A stretch of 64,000 bases of DNA, from the NCBI RefSeq assembly GCF_014863585.1, contig NZ_CP062253.1:5269001-5333000 (forward strand), given 5' to 3'. Numbering within the stretch: the stretch's first letter is position 1; every line of letters begins with the position of its first letter. Origin of the DNA: Pseudomonas gozinkensis. GTDB taxonomy: Bacteria > Pseudomonadota > Gammaproteobacteria > Pseudomonadales > Pseudomonadaceae. The notes below the pieces were generated by a model. The model was not told the DNA's origin. It did not search any database and saw nothing but the letters and a program-made list of their open reading frames with translations. A program made the translations under genes and the position numbers. This document shows positions 26,763 through 35,191 of the stretch, piece after piece.

Positions 26763-28188
26763 GGCCATCCCTTTCAAGGTCTTAGGTAAAATCCCCTGAA
26801 GTTTCTATCAGGGATACCCGAACGATGTGGGCCGATGTTTTAGCGCGTTTCGAGAAAAAAGCACCTGCCAGCGTTATGGCCAAATTGGCGCTGGAGCAAG
26901 CTATTGCCCCTGAGTGGGTCGATCAGGTCTTCGAAGAGCATCGGCAACGGCAGTATTCTCGTGAGCTACTGTTCTCGACCATCATCAAGCTGATGTCCCT
27001 TGTTTCATTGGGCTTGAAGCCATCCCTGCACGCTGCGGCGCGGCAACTGGAAGATCTTCCTGTCAGCCTGGCGGCCCTCTACGACAAGATCAGTCGTACC
27101 GAGCCAGCTCTGTTGCGCGCCCTGGTCACGGGCTGTGCACAGCGCCTGGCTCCAACGATCAGGGAGTTGGGTTGCACGGCGATGCTGCCGGGTTGGCAGG
27201 TTCGGGTGGTGGACGGTAATCACTTGGCATCCACTGAGAAACGACTCGGGGCTTTACGCCACGAGCGAGGCGCCGCTCGGCCCGGTTTTTCGGTGGTTGT
27301 CTACGATCCCGACCTGGATCAGGTCATCGACCTGCAGGCGTGTGAGGATGCCTACGCAAGCGAGCGTGTCTGCGTGTTGCCTCTCTTGGCCGATGCCGAG
27401 TCGGGCCAAGTGTGGCTGGCTGATCGACTCTATTGCACGCTCCCGGTTATGGAGGCTTGCGAACAGGTCAAAACCTCCTTTGTCATTCGCCAGCAAGCCA
27501 AGCATCCACGCTTGATTCAGGAGGGGCAGTGGCAAGAACCAGTGCCTGTGAGTACGGGCACTGTGCGTGAGCAGATTATTCAGGTCAGAGGCGGTTACCA
27601 GTGTCGGCGTGTCGAACTGACGCTTCACTCGCCAACGGACTCGGGTGACAGCAGCTTGATGTTCTGGAGCAATCTGCCTGACAGCGTCAGCGCGCAGCAG
27701 ATCGCGGAACTCTATCGCCGCCGCTGGAGCATTGAAGGCATGTTCCAGCGACTGGAAGCAATCCTGGAAAGTGAAATCGAAACCCTTGGTAGCCCAAAGG
27801 CTGCCCTGCTCGGGTTTGCTACTGCGGTTTTGGCCTACAACGTCCTGGCCGTACTCAAGCGAAGCGTCGAGCAAGCCCATCAGGCTTCCCAGCCTGAGGG
27901 CTGGGAAGCCTCAACCTATCACTTGGCGGTTCAGGTCCGCAGTGGCTATGAAGGTCTGCAAATTGCGCTGCCCTCGGAATGCTTTCCCGTCGTACCTCTG
28001 GAAAAACTGGCCCAGCGCTTGTTGGAACTGGCCAGAAACATCCAGCCAAAACAAGTTGCCAAAAGTCCCCGGGGCCCCAAGGTGCCCAAACCCAAAACAT
28101 GGGTGCAAGGCGCTGCGGTGCATGCGCATGTTTCAACGGACCGGGTAATCAAGGCCGCCAAAACGAAAAGACCTTGAAAGGGATGGCC
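26763..28188 (+). mobile_element. IS4-family insertion sequence
   Basis: A 1426-bp element bounded by perfect 21-bp terminal inverted repeats (26763-26783, starting GGCCATCCCTTTCAAGG, and 28168-28188). It is flanked by a 5-bp direct repeat GTAAG (26758-26762 and 28189-28193). Removing it rejoins GTCGCCGTAAGGGCGAAACC, a plausible uninterrupted sequence upstream of lon. It carries one intact transposase gene, so it may still be mobile. Confidence 0.85.
26825..28177 (+). CDS. IS4-family transposase
   Basis: This 450-residue DDE transposase has an N-terminal helical DNA-binding part. The first catalytic Asp is probably in VRVVDGNHLAST and the second in the LADRLYCT region. The C-terminal signature YRRRWSIEGMFQRLEAILESE corresponds to the YREK box with its Glu. 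The frame is intact, and its stop lies inside the right inverted repeat. It catalyses cut-and-paste movement of the element at 26763-28188. Confidence 0.88.
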   Translation: MWADVLARFEKKAPASVMAKLALEQAIAPEWVDQVFEEHRQRQYSRELLFSTIIKLMSLVSLGLKPSLHAAARQLEDLPVSLAALYDKISRTEPALLRALVTGCAQRLAPTIRELGCTAMLPGWQVRVVDGNHLASTEKRLGALRHERGAARPGFSVVVYDPDLDQVIDLQACEDAYASERVCVLPLLADAESGQVWLADRLYCTLPVMEACEQVKTSFVIRQQAKHPRLIQEGQWQEPVPVSTGTVREQIIQVRGGYQCRRVELTLHSPTDSGDSSLMFWSNLPDSVSAQQIAELYRRRWSIEGMFQRLEAILESEIETLGSPKAALLGFATAVLAYNVLAVLKRSVEQAHQASQPEGWEASTYHLAVQVRSGYEGLQIALPSECFPVVPLEKLAQRLLELARNIQPKQVAKSPRGPKVPKPKTWVQGAAVHAHVSTDRVIKAAKTKRP

Positions 28189-28393
28189 GTAAGGGCGAAA
28201 CCGCCAGCGGGAGCCCCCGAAGAAACGGATATTCACCCCAAACATCCAGAGCATGGTCGGCCCAAAGGCCGCCAAGCCCCCCCCAAAAAAACCCTGTCAA
28301 AACCCTGAACACACAAGCAGAAACATCCACCCCCATTGAAACCACCCAACCCCTGCCCCATCTAACAGCCATACCCAATTGCGCAGGTGCCCC

Positions 28394-30817
28394 ATGAGCG
28401 ACCAGCAAGAATTCCCCGAGAACCCCGACGACATCACCGAAACCGACGCCGAACACATCGAACACCACGTCCCCGGCAAAGGCCTCGCCCTGCCCGGCCA
28501 GAACCTGCCGGACAAGGTCTACATCATCCCGATCCACAACCGCCCGTTCTTCCCGGCGCAAGTCCTGCCGGTCATCGTCAACGAAGAACCCTGGGCCGAA
28601 ACCCTCGAACTGGTCAGCAAATCCGAACACCATTCCCTGGCCCTGTTCTTCATGGACACGCCCCAGGAAGACCCGCGCCACTTCGACACCAAGGCATTGC
28701 CGCAGTACGGCACCCTGGTCAAGGTACACCACGCCAGCCGCGAAAACGGCAAGCTGCAATTCGTCGCCCAGGGCCTGAGCCGCGTGCGCATCAAGACCTG
28801 GCTCAAACACCATCGCCCGCCGTATCTCGTTGAAGTCGAATACCCGCACCAGCCCACCGAGCCGACCGACGAGGTCAAGGCCTACGGCATGGCGCTGATC
28901 AACGCGATCAAGGAACTGCTGCCGCTCAACCCGCTGTACAGCGAAGAACTGAAGAACTACCTCAACCGCTTCAGCCCCAACGATCCGTCGCCGCTGACCG
29001 ACTTCGCCGCCGCCCTGACCTCCGCCACCGGCCCTGAATTGCAGGAAGTGCTCGACTGCGTGCCGATGCTCAAGCGCATGGAAAAAGTCCTGCCGATGCT
29101 GCGCAAGGAAGTCGAGGTTGCGCGCCTGCAGAAAGAAATCTCCGCCGAAGTGAACCGCAAGATCGGCGAGCATCAGCGCGAGTTCTTCCTTAAAGAGCAA
29201 CTCAAGGTCATCCAGCAGGAACTCGGCCTGACCAAGGACGACCGCAGCGCCGACCTCGAACAGTTCGAGCAGCGTCTGGAAGGCAAGGTCCTGCCGACGC
29301 AGGTGCAGAAGCGCCTCGAAGAAGAGATGAACAAACTGTCGATCCTCGAAACCGGATCGCCGGAATACGCGGTCACCCGCAACTACCTCGACTGGGCGAC
29401 TTCGGTACCGTGGGGCGTGTACGGCGAGGACAAACTCGACCTCAAGCACGCACGCAAGGTGCTGGACAAACACCATGCCGGTCTCGATGACATCAAGGAC
29501 CGCATTCTCGAATTCCTCGCGGTCGGTGCCTACAAAGGCGAAATCAGCGGTTCCATCGTGCTGCTGGTCGGCCCGCCGGGCGTAGGTAAAACCAGCGTCG
29601 GCAAGTCCATCGCCGAATCCCTCGGCCGGCCGTTCTACCGCTTCAGCCTCGGCGGCATGCGCGACGAAGCCGAGATCAAGGGCCATCGCCGCACCTACAT
29701 CGGCGCGCAGCCGGGCAAACTCGTGCAGGCGCTGAAAGACGTCGAAGTGATGAACCCGGTAATCATGCTCGACGAGATCGACAAGATGGGCCAGAGCTAC
29801 CAGGGCGACCCGGCCTCGGCGCTGCTGGAAACCCTCGACCCGGAACAGAACGTCGAATTCCTCGACCACTACCTGGACCTGCGGATGGACCTGTCGAAAG
29901 TCCTGTTCGTCTGCACCGCCAATACCCTGGATTCGATTCCCGGCCCATTGCTGGACCGGATGGAAGTGATTCGCCTGTCGGGTTACATCACCGAAGAAAA
30001 AGTCGCCATCGCCAAGCGTCACCTGTGGCCGAAACTGCTGGAAAAGGCCGGCGTGTCCAAGGGCAGCCTGAGCATCAGCGACACCGCCCTCAAGGCTTTG
30101 ATCGACGGTTACGCCCGTGAAGCCGGCGTGCGCCAGCTGGAAAAACAGATGGGCAAGCTGGTGCGCAAAGCGGTGATGAAGCTGATCGATGATCCGAAAG
30201 CGGTAATCAAGCTCGGTCCGAAAGACCTCGAAGCGTCCCTCGGCCATCCGGTGTTTCGCAACGAGCAAGTGCTGTCCGGCACCGGTGTCATCACGGGGCT
30301 TGCCTGGACCAGCATGGGCGGCGCGACCCTGCCAATCGAAGCCACGCGCATCCACACGCTCAACCGTGGATTCAAACTCACCGGGCAACTGGGCGATGTA
30401 ATGAAGGAGTCGGCGGAGATCGCCTACAGCTACGTCAGCTCGCACCTCAAATCCTTCGGTGGCGATCCGAAATTCTTCGACGAAGCTTTCGTCCATCTGC
30501 ACGTGCCGGAAGGCGCGACACCGAAAGACGGCCCGAGCGCCGGCGTGACCATGGCCAGCGCCCTGCTCTCGCTCGCCCGTAATCAGGCGCCGAAAAAAGG
30601 CGTGGCCATGACCGGTGAACTGACGCTGACCGGGCATGTACTGCCGATTGGCGGGGTGCGCGAGAAGGTGATTGCGGCGCGGCGGCAGAAGATTTTCGAG
30701 TTGATTCTGCCGGAGCCGAATCGGGGCAACTTCGAGGAGCTGCCGGAGTACTTGAAGGAAGGCATCACCGTGCATTTCGCCAAGCGGTTTGCGGATGTGG
30801 CGAAGGTGCTTTTCTAA
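28394..30817 (+). CDS. lon: Second Lon-type ATP-dependent protease (AsrA-like)
   Basis: The 807-residue protein has an N-terminal substrate-recognition domain preceded by a ~45-residue acidic extension, then an AAA+ module with Walker A GPPGVGKTS (residue ~394). The C-terminal serine protease domain has the catalytic dyad Ser715 (DGPSAGVTM) and Lys758 (GGVREK), with the 43-residue spacing usual in Lon. I chose ATG 28394 (MSDQQEF) over a frame start 15 bases upstream. The acidic extension and the neighbour at 31033 match the second Pseudomonas Lon (AsrA/PA0779 type, from memory), linked to aminoglycoside stress, rather than the housekeeping Lon. The IS4 element ends about 205 bp upstream and may affect its expression. 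Confidence 0.9.
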   Translation: MSDQQEFPENPDDITETDAEHIEHHVPGKGLALPGQNLPDKVYIIPIHNRPFFPAQVLPVIVNEEPWAETLELVSKSEHHSLALFFMDTPQEDPRHFDTKALPQYGTLVKVHHASRENGKLQFVAQGLSRVRIKTWLKHHRPPYLVEVEYPHQPTEPTDEVKAYGMALINAIKELLPLNPLYSEELKNYLNRFSPNDPSPLTDFAAALTSATGPELQEVLDCVPMLKRMEKVLPMLRKEVEVARLQKEISAEVNRKIGEHQREFFLKEQLKVIQQELGLTKDDRSADLEQFEQRLEGKVLPTQVQKRLEEEMNKLSILETGSPEYAVTRNYLDWATSVPWGVYGEDKLDLKHARKVLDKHHAGLDDIKDRILEFLAVGAYKGEISGSIVLLVGPPGVGKTSVGKSIAESLGRPFYRFSLGGMRDEAEIKGHRRTYIGAQPGKLVQALKDVEVMNPVIMLDEIDKMGQSYQGDPASALLETLDPEQNVEFLDHYLDLRMDLSKVLFVCTANTLDSIPGPLLDRMEVIRLSGYITEEKVAIAKRHLWPKLLEKAGVSKGSLSISDTALKALIDGYAREAGVRQLEKQMGKLVRKAVMKLIDDPKAVIKLGPKDLEASLGHPVFRNEQVLSGTGVITGLAWTSMGGATLPIEATRIHTLNRGFKLTGQLGDVMKESAEIAYSYVSSHLKSFGGDPKFFDEAFVHLHVPEGATPKDGPSAGVTMASALLSLARNQAPKKGVAMTGELTLTGHVLPIGGVREKVIAARRQKIFELILPEPNRGNFEELPEYLKEGITVHFAKRFADVAKVLF

Positions 30818-30845
30818 CAATGATGTAGTGCCTGCACTGCCGCCT

Positions 30846-30933
30846 TCGCTGGCAAGCCAGCTCCCACAAGTTCAATGGTGCTCACGAATCTTGTGTTCAA
30901 CCGAGAAACCTGTGGGAGCTGGCTTGCCAGCGA
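30846..30933. repeat. REP pair (BIME) downstream of lon
   Basis: Two opposed Pseudomonas REP units, TCGCTGGCAAGCCAGCTCCC (from 30846) and TGTGGGAGCTGGCTTGCCAG (from 30911), are separated by 42 bp. They can fold into a large hairpin at the lon transcript end. Confidence 0.85.
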
Positions 30934-31032
30934 TGGCGTCAGCCAAGACAGCACCAACTCCCGCACTGTCACACTTTGTCTCATCTTCAGTTATGCTCGC
31001 CGTTCGTCGCCAACGCCGGAGCCACTGAATCC

Positions 31033-31425
31033 ATGTCCCCCCTTCGCCTGTTTGTCCCCCTGTCCCTCGCCCTGCTGGCCGCCTGCGCCACGCAACCGAA
31101 AACCAACGTGACCGTGGAAAAACAGAGCGAATGCCCCGTACGGCTTTCCAACGGGCAAAACCTGATCGTCATGCTCCCGAGCAACCCGACTACCGGGTAC
31201 CGCTGGGCCATCCAGGATTCTGCTGGCGGCGTATTGCGTGCCCTCAGCCCCGAGGTCTACAGCAACCCGGAAGATGCCGGCGTCGTCGGCGCAGCGGGCT
31301 TGTCGACCTGGCGCTTCCAGGCGTTCGCCCCCGGCACTGGTCGCCTGCGCCTGACTTCGCAACAACCGTGGGCGCCGGAAGTGTTGCCGGTGGAAACCTT
31401 TGACTGCGCCATTTCGGTGAACTGA
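31033..31425 (+). CDS. Chagasin/ICP-type cysteine protease inhibitor lipoprotein
   Basis: The protein has 130 residues. Starting at ATG 31033 gives a lipoprotein signal with lipobox L-A-A-C, so the mature protein is membrane-anchored through its cysteine. The loop motif NPTTGYRW is the hallmark of chagasin-like inhibitors of papain-family cysteine peptidases. The later WRFQAFAPGTGRLRL strand also fits. Known bacterial homologues (ICP of P. aeruginosa) inhibit host or self cysteine proteases in the envelope. It follows lon2, as in P. aeruginosa (from memory), and its stop is two bases from the next start. Confidence 0.82.
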   Translation: MSPLRLFVPLSLALLAACATQPKTNVTVEKQSECPVRLSNGQNLIVMLPSNPTTGYRWAIQDSAGGVLRALSPEVYSNPEDAGVVGAAGLSTWRFQAFAPGTGRLRLTSQQPWAPEVLPVETFDCAISVN

Positions 31426-31427
31426 TC

Positions 31428-32084
31428 GTGGGTTGGCTGATCCTCGCGCTGATGGGCGCAGTAACCTTTCTCTATGGCGTCAGCACCCATGCGGCGCTGC
31501 TTTGTCTGCTGGTCAAACCGCTGCCGGTGTTGGCACTGCTTGGCTGGTTGCACGATGCACCGCCGACTGACTATCGCCGCTGGATCAGCCTCGGCCTGAT
31601 TTTCTCGTTGATCGGCGATGTGTTGCTGGCGTGGCCGGGGGATTTGTTCGTGTTTGGCCTGGGGGCGTTTCTGGTGGCGCATCTGGCGTATCTCAAGGCA
31701 TACCTCAGCGACTGCAAACGTCCGGCAGTGTTGCCGCTGATACTCGCCATCGGTGTGGGCGCATCGCTGTTGGGGATTCTGATTGCCAACGGACTCGGCC
31801 CCTTGCTGATACCCGTGATTGTCTACGGCATGGCAATCAGCGCCATGCTCTGGCGCGCCCTCGCCCGATTGGGAACCGATGTACCCAAACGTTCGGCGCT
31901 ACTGGCAGCCGCAGGTGCGCTGGCATTTGTGTTCTCCGACAGCGTGATCGGCATCAACCGGTTCGTGTCACCGTTCAACGCGGCGCCCTACATCATCATC
32001 CTCAGTTACTGGCTGGGGCAGTGGGGGATTGCAGCCTCGGCGTTTGCCCTAAATTCAAAAAACATTGATAACCGTATCCATTAA
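31428..32084 (+). CDS. Lysoplasmalogenase (YhhN family)
   Basis: This 218-residue protein has seven or eight hydrophobic segments and the family signatures RRWISLGLIFSLIGDVLLAWPGDLFVFGLGAFLVAHLAYLKAY and LAFVFSDSVIGINRFV. YhhN/TMEM86 proteins hydrolyse the vinyl-ether bond of lysoplasmalogens in membranes. The true substrate in Pseudomonas is not established. It uses a GTG start directly behind the inhibitor gene, so the two are probably co-transcribed. Confidence 0.78.
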   Translation: MGWLILALMGAVTFLYGVSTHAALLCLLVKPLPVLALLGWLHDAPPTDYRRWISLGLIFSLIGDVLLAWPGDLFVFGLGAFLVAHLAYLKAYLSDCKRPAVLPLILAIGVGASLLGILIANGLGPLLIPVIVYGMAISAMLWRALARLGTDVPKRSALLAAAGALAFVFSDSVIGINRFVSPFNAAPYIIILSYWLGQWGIAASAFALNSKNIDNRIH

Positions 32085-32104
32085 TAGCGAAACGTACTTT
32101 ATAC

Positions 32105-32120
32105 CTGTCAGATCTGACAG
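32105..32120. promoter_or_regulatory. Palindromic operator CTGTCA-N4-TGACAG, site 3
   Basis: Perfect palindrome CTGTCAGATCTGACAG, 73 bp before the orphan gene at 32194. A possible -10 (TAGGAT, 32144-32149) lies about 34 bp from the site centre, where a lux-box-activated promoter would have it. Confidence 0.72.
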
Positions 32121-32193
32121 TATCCCGATTCTTCCAGCGGTTTTAGGATTCGAGTGGCTTTTCCCCACATCATCCAACGCAAGGAAGACCACA

Positions 32194-32679
32194 ATGAGTT
32201 TTTTCCAAGGCAAACAAAAACGAAGCGTAGCTGAGACCGCAATCACGGTCAGTGCCCACACAAAGCTCAGTGTTTCGAAGCGCGTAGACGTTGATACCCA
32301 AATCGTTGAATACGAAGAGGATACCGACAGTGGAATGATCGCGATTGTTTCCCGCGCCAACACCGAGGATTACTCACACAGAAACAAGAAAGGCCTTGTG
32401 ATGGTTTTTCCTCGAGACATCAAATCTGGCACCTATCCAGCGAAAGATCCTCAATTCGAAAACATTTACTACTTTGAAACAGCAACCATTCCCGGATATA
32501 CCAAGTCGATCCAATACAATGCAGTTAACGGCTCTGTAATTATTGATGTCGTAGAAAACACTGCTAAATCACTGATATATAAAATCACTCTCGACATTAA
32601 AGTCGTTGACGACAAGACCAATGAAGAACTGAATATTGTCGGTAAAAAAGACTTCAGGGCTTTCTTTGAACCGCTCTGA
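32194..32679 (+). CDS. Orphan 161-residue beta-rich protein, paralogue of the one at 25060
   Basis: Unrecognised family. The ATG at 32194 has AAGGAAG 7 bases upstream; an upstream in-frame start at 32065 would read through the operator and is rejected. There is no signal peptide or transmembrane segment. The protein is strand-rich, with many charged and Val/Thr residues. It shares MVFxxDIKSGTY at residues 70-81 and near-identical length with the 25060 product (158). It is strikingly A+T-rich compared with yhhN and cmoA on either side, which suggests acquisition. It shares its upstream palindrome with the mevalonate operon and its paralogue. A binding or modifying role in the same pathway is speculation. 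Confidence 0.75.
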   Translation: MSFFQGKQKRSVAETAITVSAHTKLSVSKRVDVDTQIVEYEEDTDSGMIAIVSRANTEDYSHRNKKGLVMVFPRDIKSGTYPAKDPQFENIYYFETATIPGYTKSIQYNAVNGSVIIDVVENTAKSLIYKITLDIKVVDDKTNEELNIVGKKDFRAFFEPL

Positions 32680-32694
32680 TTGACCCTGACTGTC

Positions 32695-32730
32695 GAATGG
32701 CCAAATTACAAACCGTGTATTTGGTCATTC
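32695..32730 (+). terminator. Hairpin after the orphan gene at 32194
   Basis: GAATGGCCAAAT pairs with ATTTGGTCATTC (12 bp with one G-T) around a 12-base loop, 15 bases past the stop. No T-run follows, so it is a possible rather than certain terminator. Confidence 0.45.
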
Positions 32731-32862
32731 AACCGATTTCTCACTCCGCATCAGGCTTTCCCCCGCACCACAGCCGACCCCACGCTTTATCAGACAACCC
32801 AAGCATCTGCGCGCCAGTTTGGCTAAAATGCCGGCCTTTCCACCGACACCGCCGGAACCGCC

Positions 32863-33606
32863 GTGAGCAAAGAACCCGATCGCATTTTCGCCCAGCCGAT
32901 GGCCCAGGTGCCTGACTTCGCCTTCAACGAGGACGTGGTGCGGGTGTTCCCGGACATGATCAAGCGCTCGGTGCCGGGTTACCCGACTATCGTCGAAAAC
33001 CTCGGTGTGCTGGCGGCGCAGTTCGCCCAACCGAACAGTGTGCTCTACGACCTCGGCTCTTCCCTTGGCGCCGTCACCCAGGCCTTGCGCCGGCATGTGC
33101 GCACCGACGGTTGCCGGGTGATCGCGGTGGATAACTCGGCAGCGATGGTCGAGCGCTGCCGCGAATACCTCAACGGTCAGGACTCGATGTTCCAGGAGTT
33201 GCTGCCGGTCGAAGTGATCGAAGGCGATATCCTCGCCCTCGACTTCAAACCTGCTTCGGTAGTGGCGCTGAACTTCACCCTGCAATTCATCGCCCCGGAT
33301 CAGCGCACGGCATTGCTGTCGCGCATCCGCCAATCGTTGCTGCCGGGCGGCGCGTTGATTCTGTCGGAGAAGCTGCGCTTCAACGATGCCGAAGAACATG
33401 CGCTGCTGACCGACCTGCACGTCGCGTTCAAACGCGCCAACGGCTACAGCGAACTGGAAATCGCCCAGAAGCGCAGCGCCATCGAAAACGTCATGAAGCC
33501 CGACAGCCTCGAAGAACACCGCGAGCGCCTGCTGGCCGCGGGGTTCTCGAAAGTCGTGCCGTGGTTCCAGTGTCTTAACTTTGCCTCGTTGATTGCCTTG
33601 CCATGA
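32863..33606 (+). CDS. cmoA: Carboxy-S-adenosyl-L-methionine synthase
   Basis: This 247-residue SAM-dependent enzyme uses prephenate to carboxylate SAM, making Cx-SAM for CmoB. Family features are [35 protein letters not shown] at the start, the SAM loop [17 protein letters not shown] and the [10 protein letters not shown] segment. It begins with GTG and overlaps cmoB by 4 bp. The product acts on wobble uridine 34 of tRNAs. Confidence 0.93.
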   Translation: MSKEPDRIFAQPMAQVPDFAFNEDVVRVFPDMIKRSVPGYPTIVENLGVLAAQFAQPNSVLYDLGSSLGAVTQALRRHVRTDGCRVIAVDNSAAMVERCREYLNGQDSMFQELLPVEVIEGDILALDFKPASVVALNFTLQFIAPDQRTALLSRIRQSLLPGGALILSEKLRFNDAEEHALLTDLHVAFKRANGYSELEIAQKRSAIENVMKPDSLEEHRERLLAAGFSKVVPWFQCLNFASLIALP

Positions 33607-34559
33607 TTGATCTGTCCCCCCTCGCCCGCCGTCTGGCCGGCACGCCGCTGGCCGAATGGGCCAATACCCTGCAAGTGCAGCTCGACAAGAAAATGGAGAA
33701 AGGTCATGGCGATCTGGAGCGCTGGCAAAGTGCGCTGGATGCCCTGCCGAAGATCCAGCCGACCGAAGTCGACCTGCTCGACGGCCTGAAGCTGGACACC
33801 GATTGTGACGACGAAACCCGCGCGCAGATGCGCACCGCGCTGATGGGACTGTCGCCGTGGCGCAAGGGGCCGTTCGATCTGTTCGGCGTGCACGTCGACA
33901 CCGAATGGCGCTCGGACTGGAAGTGGTCGCGTGTCGCTCCGCATCTGGACCTGAAGGGCAAGCGCATCCTCGACGTCGGTTGCGGTAACGGCTACTACAT
34001 GTGGCGCATGCTCGGCGCCGGTGCCGACAGTGTGATCGGCGTCGATCCGAACTGGCTGTTCTTCTGCCAGTTCCAGGCGGTGCAACGTTATCTGTCAGAG
34101 CCGAATGCCTGGCACCTGCCGTTCCCGTTCGAAGACCTGCCGCCGAATCTGGAAGGTTTCGACACGGTGTTTTCCATGGGTGTGTTCTATCACCGTCGCT
34201 CGCCGATCGAGCATTTGCTGGCGCTGAAGGATTGCCTGGTGAAGGGTGGCGAACTGGTGCTGGAAACGCTGGTGGTCGAAGGCGACAAGCATCAGGTGCT
34301 GGTGCCGGAAGACCGTTATGCGCAGATGCGTAATGTGTGGTTTTTGCCGTCAGTGCCAGCGCTGGAACTGTGGCTGCGCCGTGCGGGTTTCACGGATGTG
34401 AAATGCGTGGATGTGAGCACCACCACCATTGAAGAACAACGCGGGACTGAGTGGATGAAGTATCAGTCGTTGAGCGATTTCCTTGATCCGGAAGATCACA
34501 GCAAGACGATTGAAGGACTGCCGGCGCCGATGCGTGCGGTGATTGTCGCGAAGAAGTAA
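33603..34559 (+). CDS. cmoB: tRNA U34 carboxymethyltransferase
   Basis: This 318-residue enzyme transfers the carboxymethyl group of Cx-SAM to 5-hydroxyuridine 34, giving cmo5U, which widens codon reading. Diagnostic sequence: [23 protein letters not shown], the SAM loop [15 protein letters not shown] and [16 protein letters not shown]. Translation is coupled to cmoA by an ATGA overlap. Length is as expected. Confidence 0.94.
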   Translation: MIDLSPLARRLAGTPLAEWANTLQVQLDKKMEKGHGDLERWQSALDALPKIQPTEVDLLDGLKLDTDCDDETRAQMRTALMGLSPWRKGPFDLFGVHVDTEWRSDWKWSRVAPHLDLKGKRILDVGCGNGYYMWRMLGAGADSVIGVDPNWLFFCQFQAVQRYLSEPNAWHLPFPFEDLPPNLEGFDTVFSMGVFYHRRSPIEHLLALKDCLVKGGELVLETLVVEGDKHQVLVPEDRYAQMRNVWFLPSVPALELWLRRAGFTDVKCVDVSTTTIEEQRGTEWMKYQSLSDFLDPEDHSKTIEGLPAPMRAVIVAKK

Positions 34560-34586
34560 CGATCCCTTCCAGACACTGCAAAAAAT

Positions 34587-34676
34587 TGTGGGAGCTGGCT
34601 TGCCAGCGATAACGGTGGATCAGTCGACATCAATGCTAGATGTGCCGATGCCATCGCTGGCAAGCCAGCTCCCACA
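34587..34676. repeat. REP pair (BIME) after cmoB
   Basis: Opposed REP units TGTGGGAGCTGGCTTGCCAG (34587) and TCGCTGGCAAGCCAGCTCCC (34654), with 44 bp between them, lie between the convergent cmoB and tadA genes. Confidence 0.85.
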
Positions 34677-34693
34677 GGGTTTGATGTTGTTCT

Positions 34694-35191
34694 TCAGTCT
34701 GCGGGTTTTGCCCGCCGCGCCCGGAAGAACTCAGTCAACACCGCCCCACACTCCTCCGCCAACACCCCGCCTTCATACAACACTCGATGGTTGAGAAAGC
34801 CCTGAGTGAAGAACTGCCCCTGACTCTGCACAATCCCGGCCTTGGGCTCCAGCGCGCCATACACCACCCGCGCAACCCGCGAATGCACGATCAGCCCGGC
34901 GCACATGCTGCACGGTTCCAGCGTCACATAGAGCGTGCTGCCCGGCAGACGGTAGTTATCCACCGCCTGCGCGGCCGCACGGATCGCGACCATTTCGGCA
35001 TGTGCACTCGGGTCGCTGGTACTGATCGGACAGTTGAAACCGCGCCCGATGATTTCGCCATCCTGCACCAGCACCGCGCCCACCGGCACTTCACCGAGGG
35101 CTGCACCCTGGGCAGCCAACTCCAGCGCCTCGCGCATGAAGTCGCGATCACGGCTGCGGTCGATGATCGCTGCGGGGCGAATCTGGCGCAT
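34694..35191 (-). CDS. tadA: tRNA adenosine(34) deaminase
   Basis: The protein has 165 residues. It deaminates A34 of tRNA-Arg(ACG) to inosine. The zinc site is His64 with catalytic Glu66 (SAHAEM) and Cys94/Cys97 (EPCSMC). I placed the start at 35191, where ATG overlaps the oxidase stop (ATGA); an extension to 35260 would lie inside the upstream gene in another frame. It is complete at the C-terminus. Confidence 0.92.
   Translation of the reverse strand: MRQIRPAAIIDRSRDRDFMREALELAAQGAALGEVPVGAVLVQDGEIIGRGFNCPISTSDPSAHAEMVAIRAAAQAVDNYRLPGSTLYVTLEPCSMCAGLIVHSRVARVVYGALEPKAGIVQSQGQFFTQGFLNHRVLYEGGVLAEECGAVLTEFFRARRAKPAD

Noticed and set aside
28133..30820. 895-codon open frame antisense to lon
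   Set aside because: It mirrors a strongly supported Lon protein, has no recognisable domain, and reflects third-position G+C bias that removes stops on the opposite strand.
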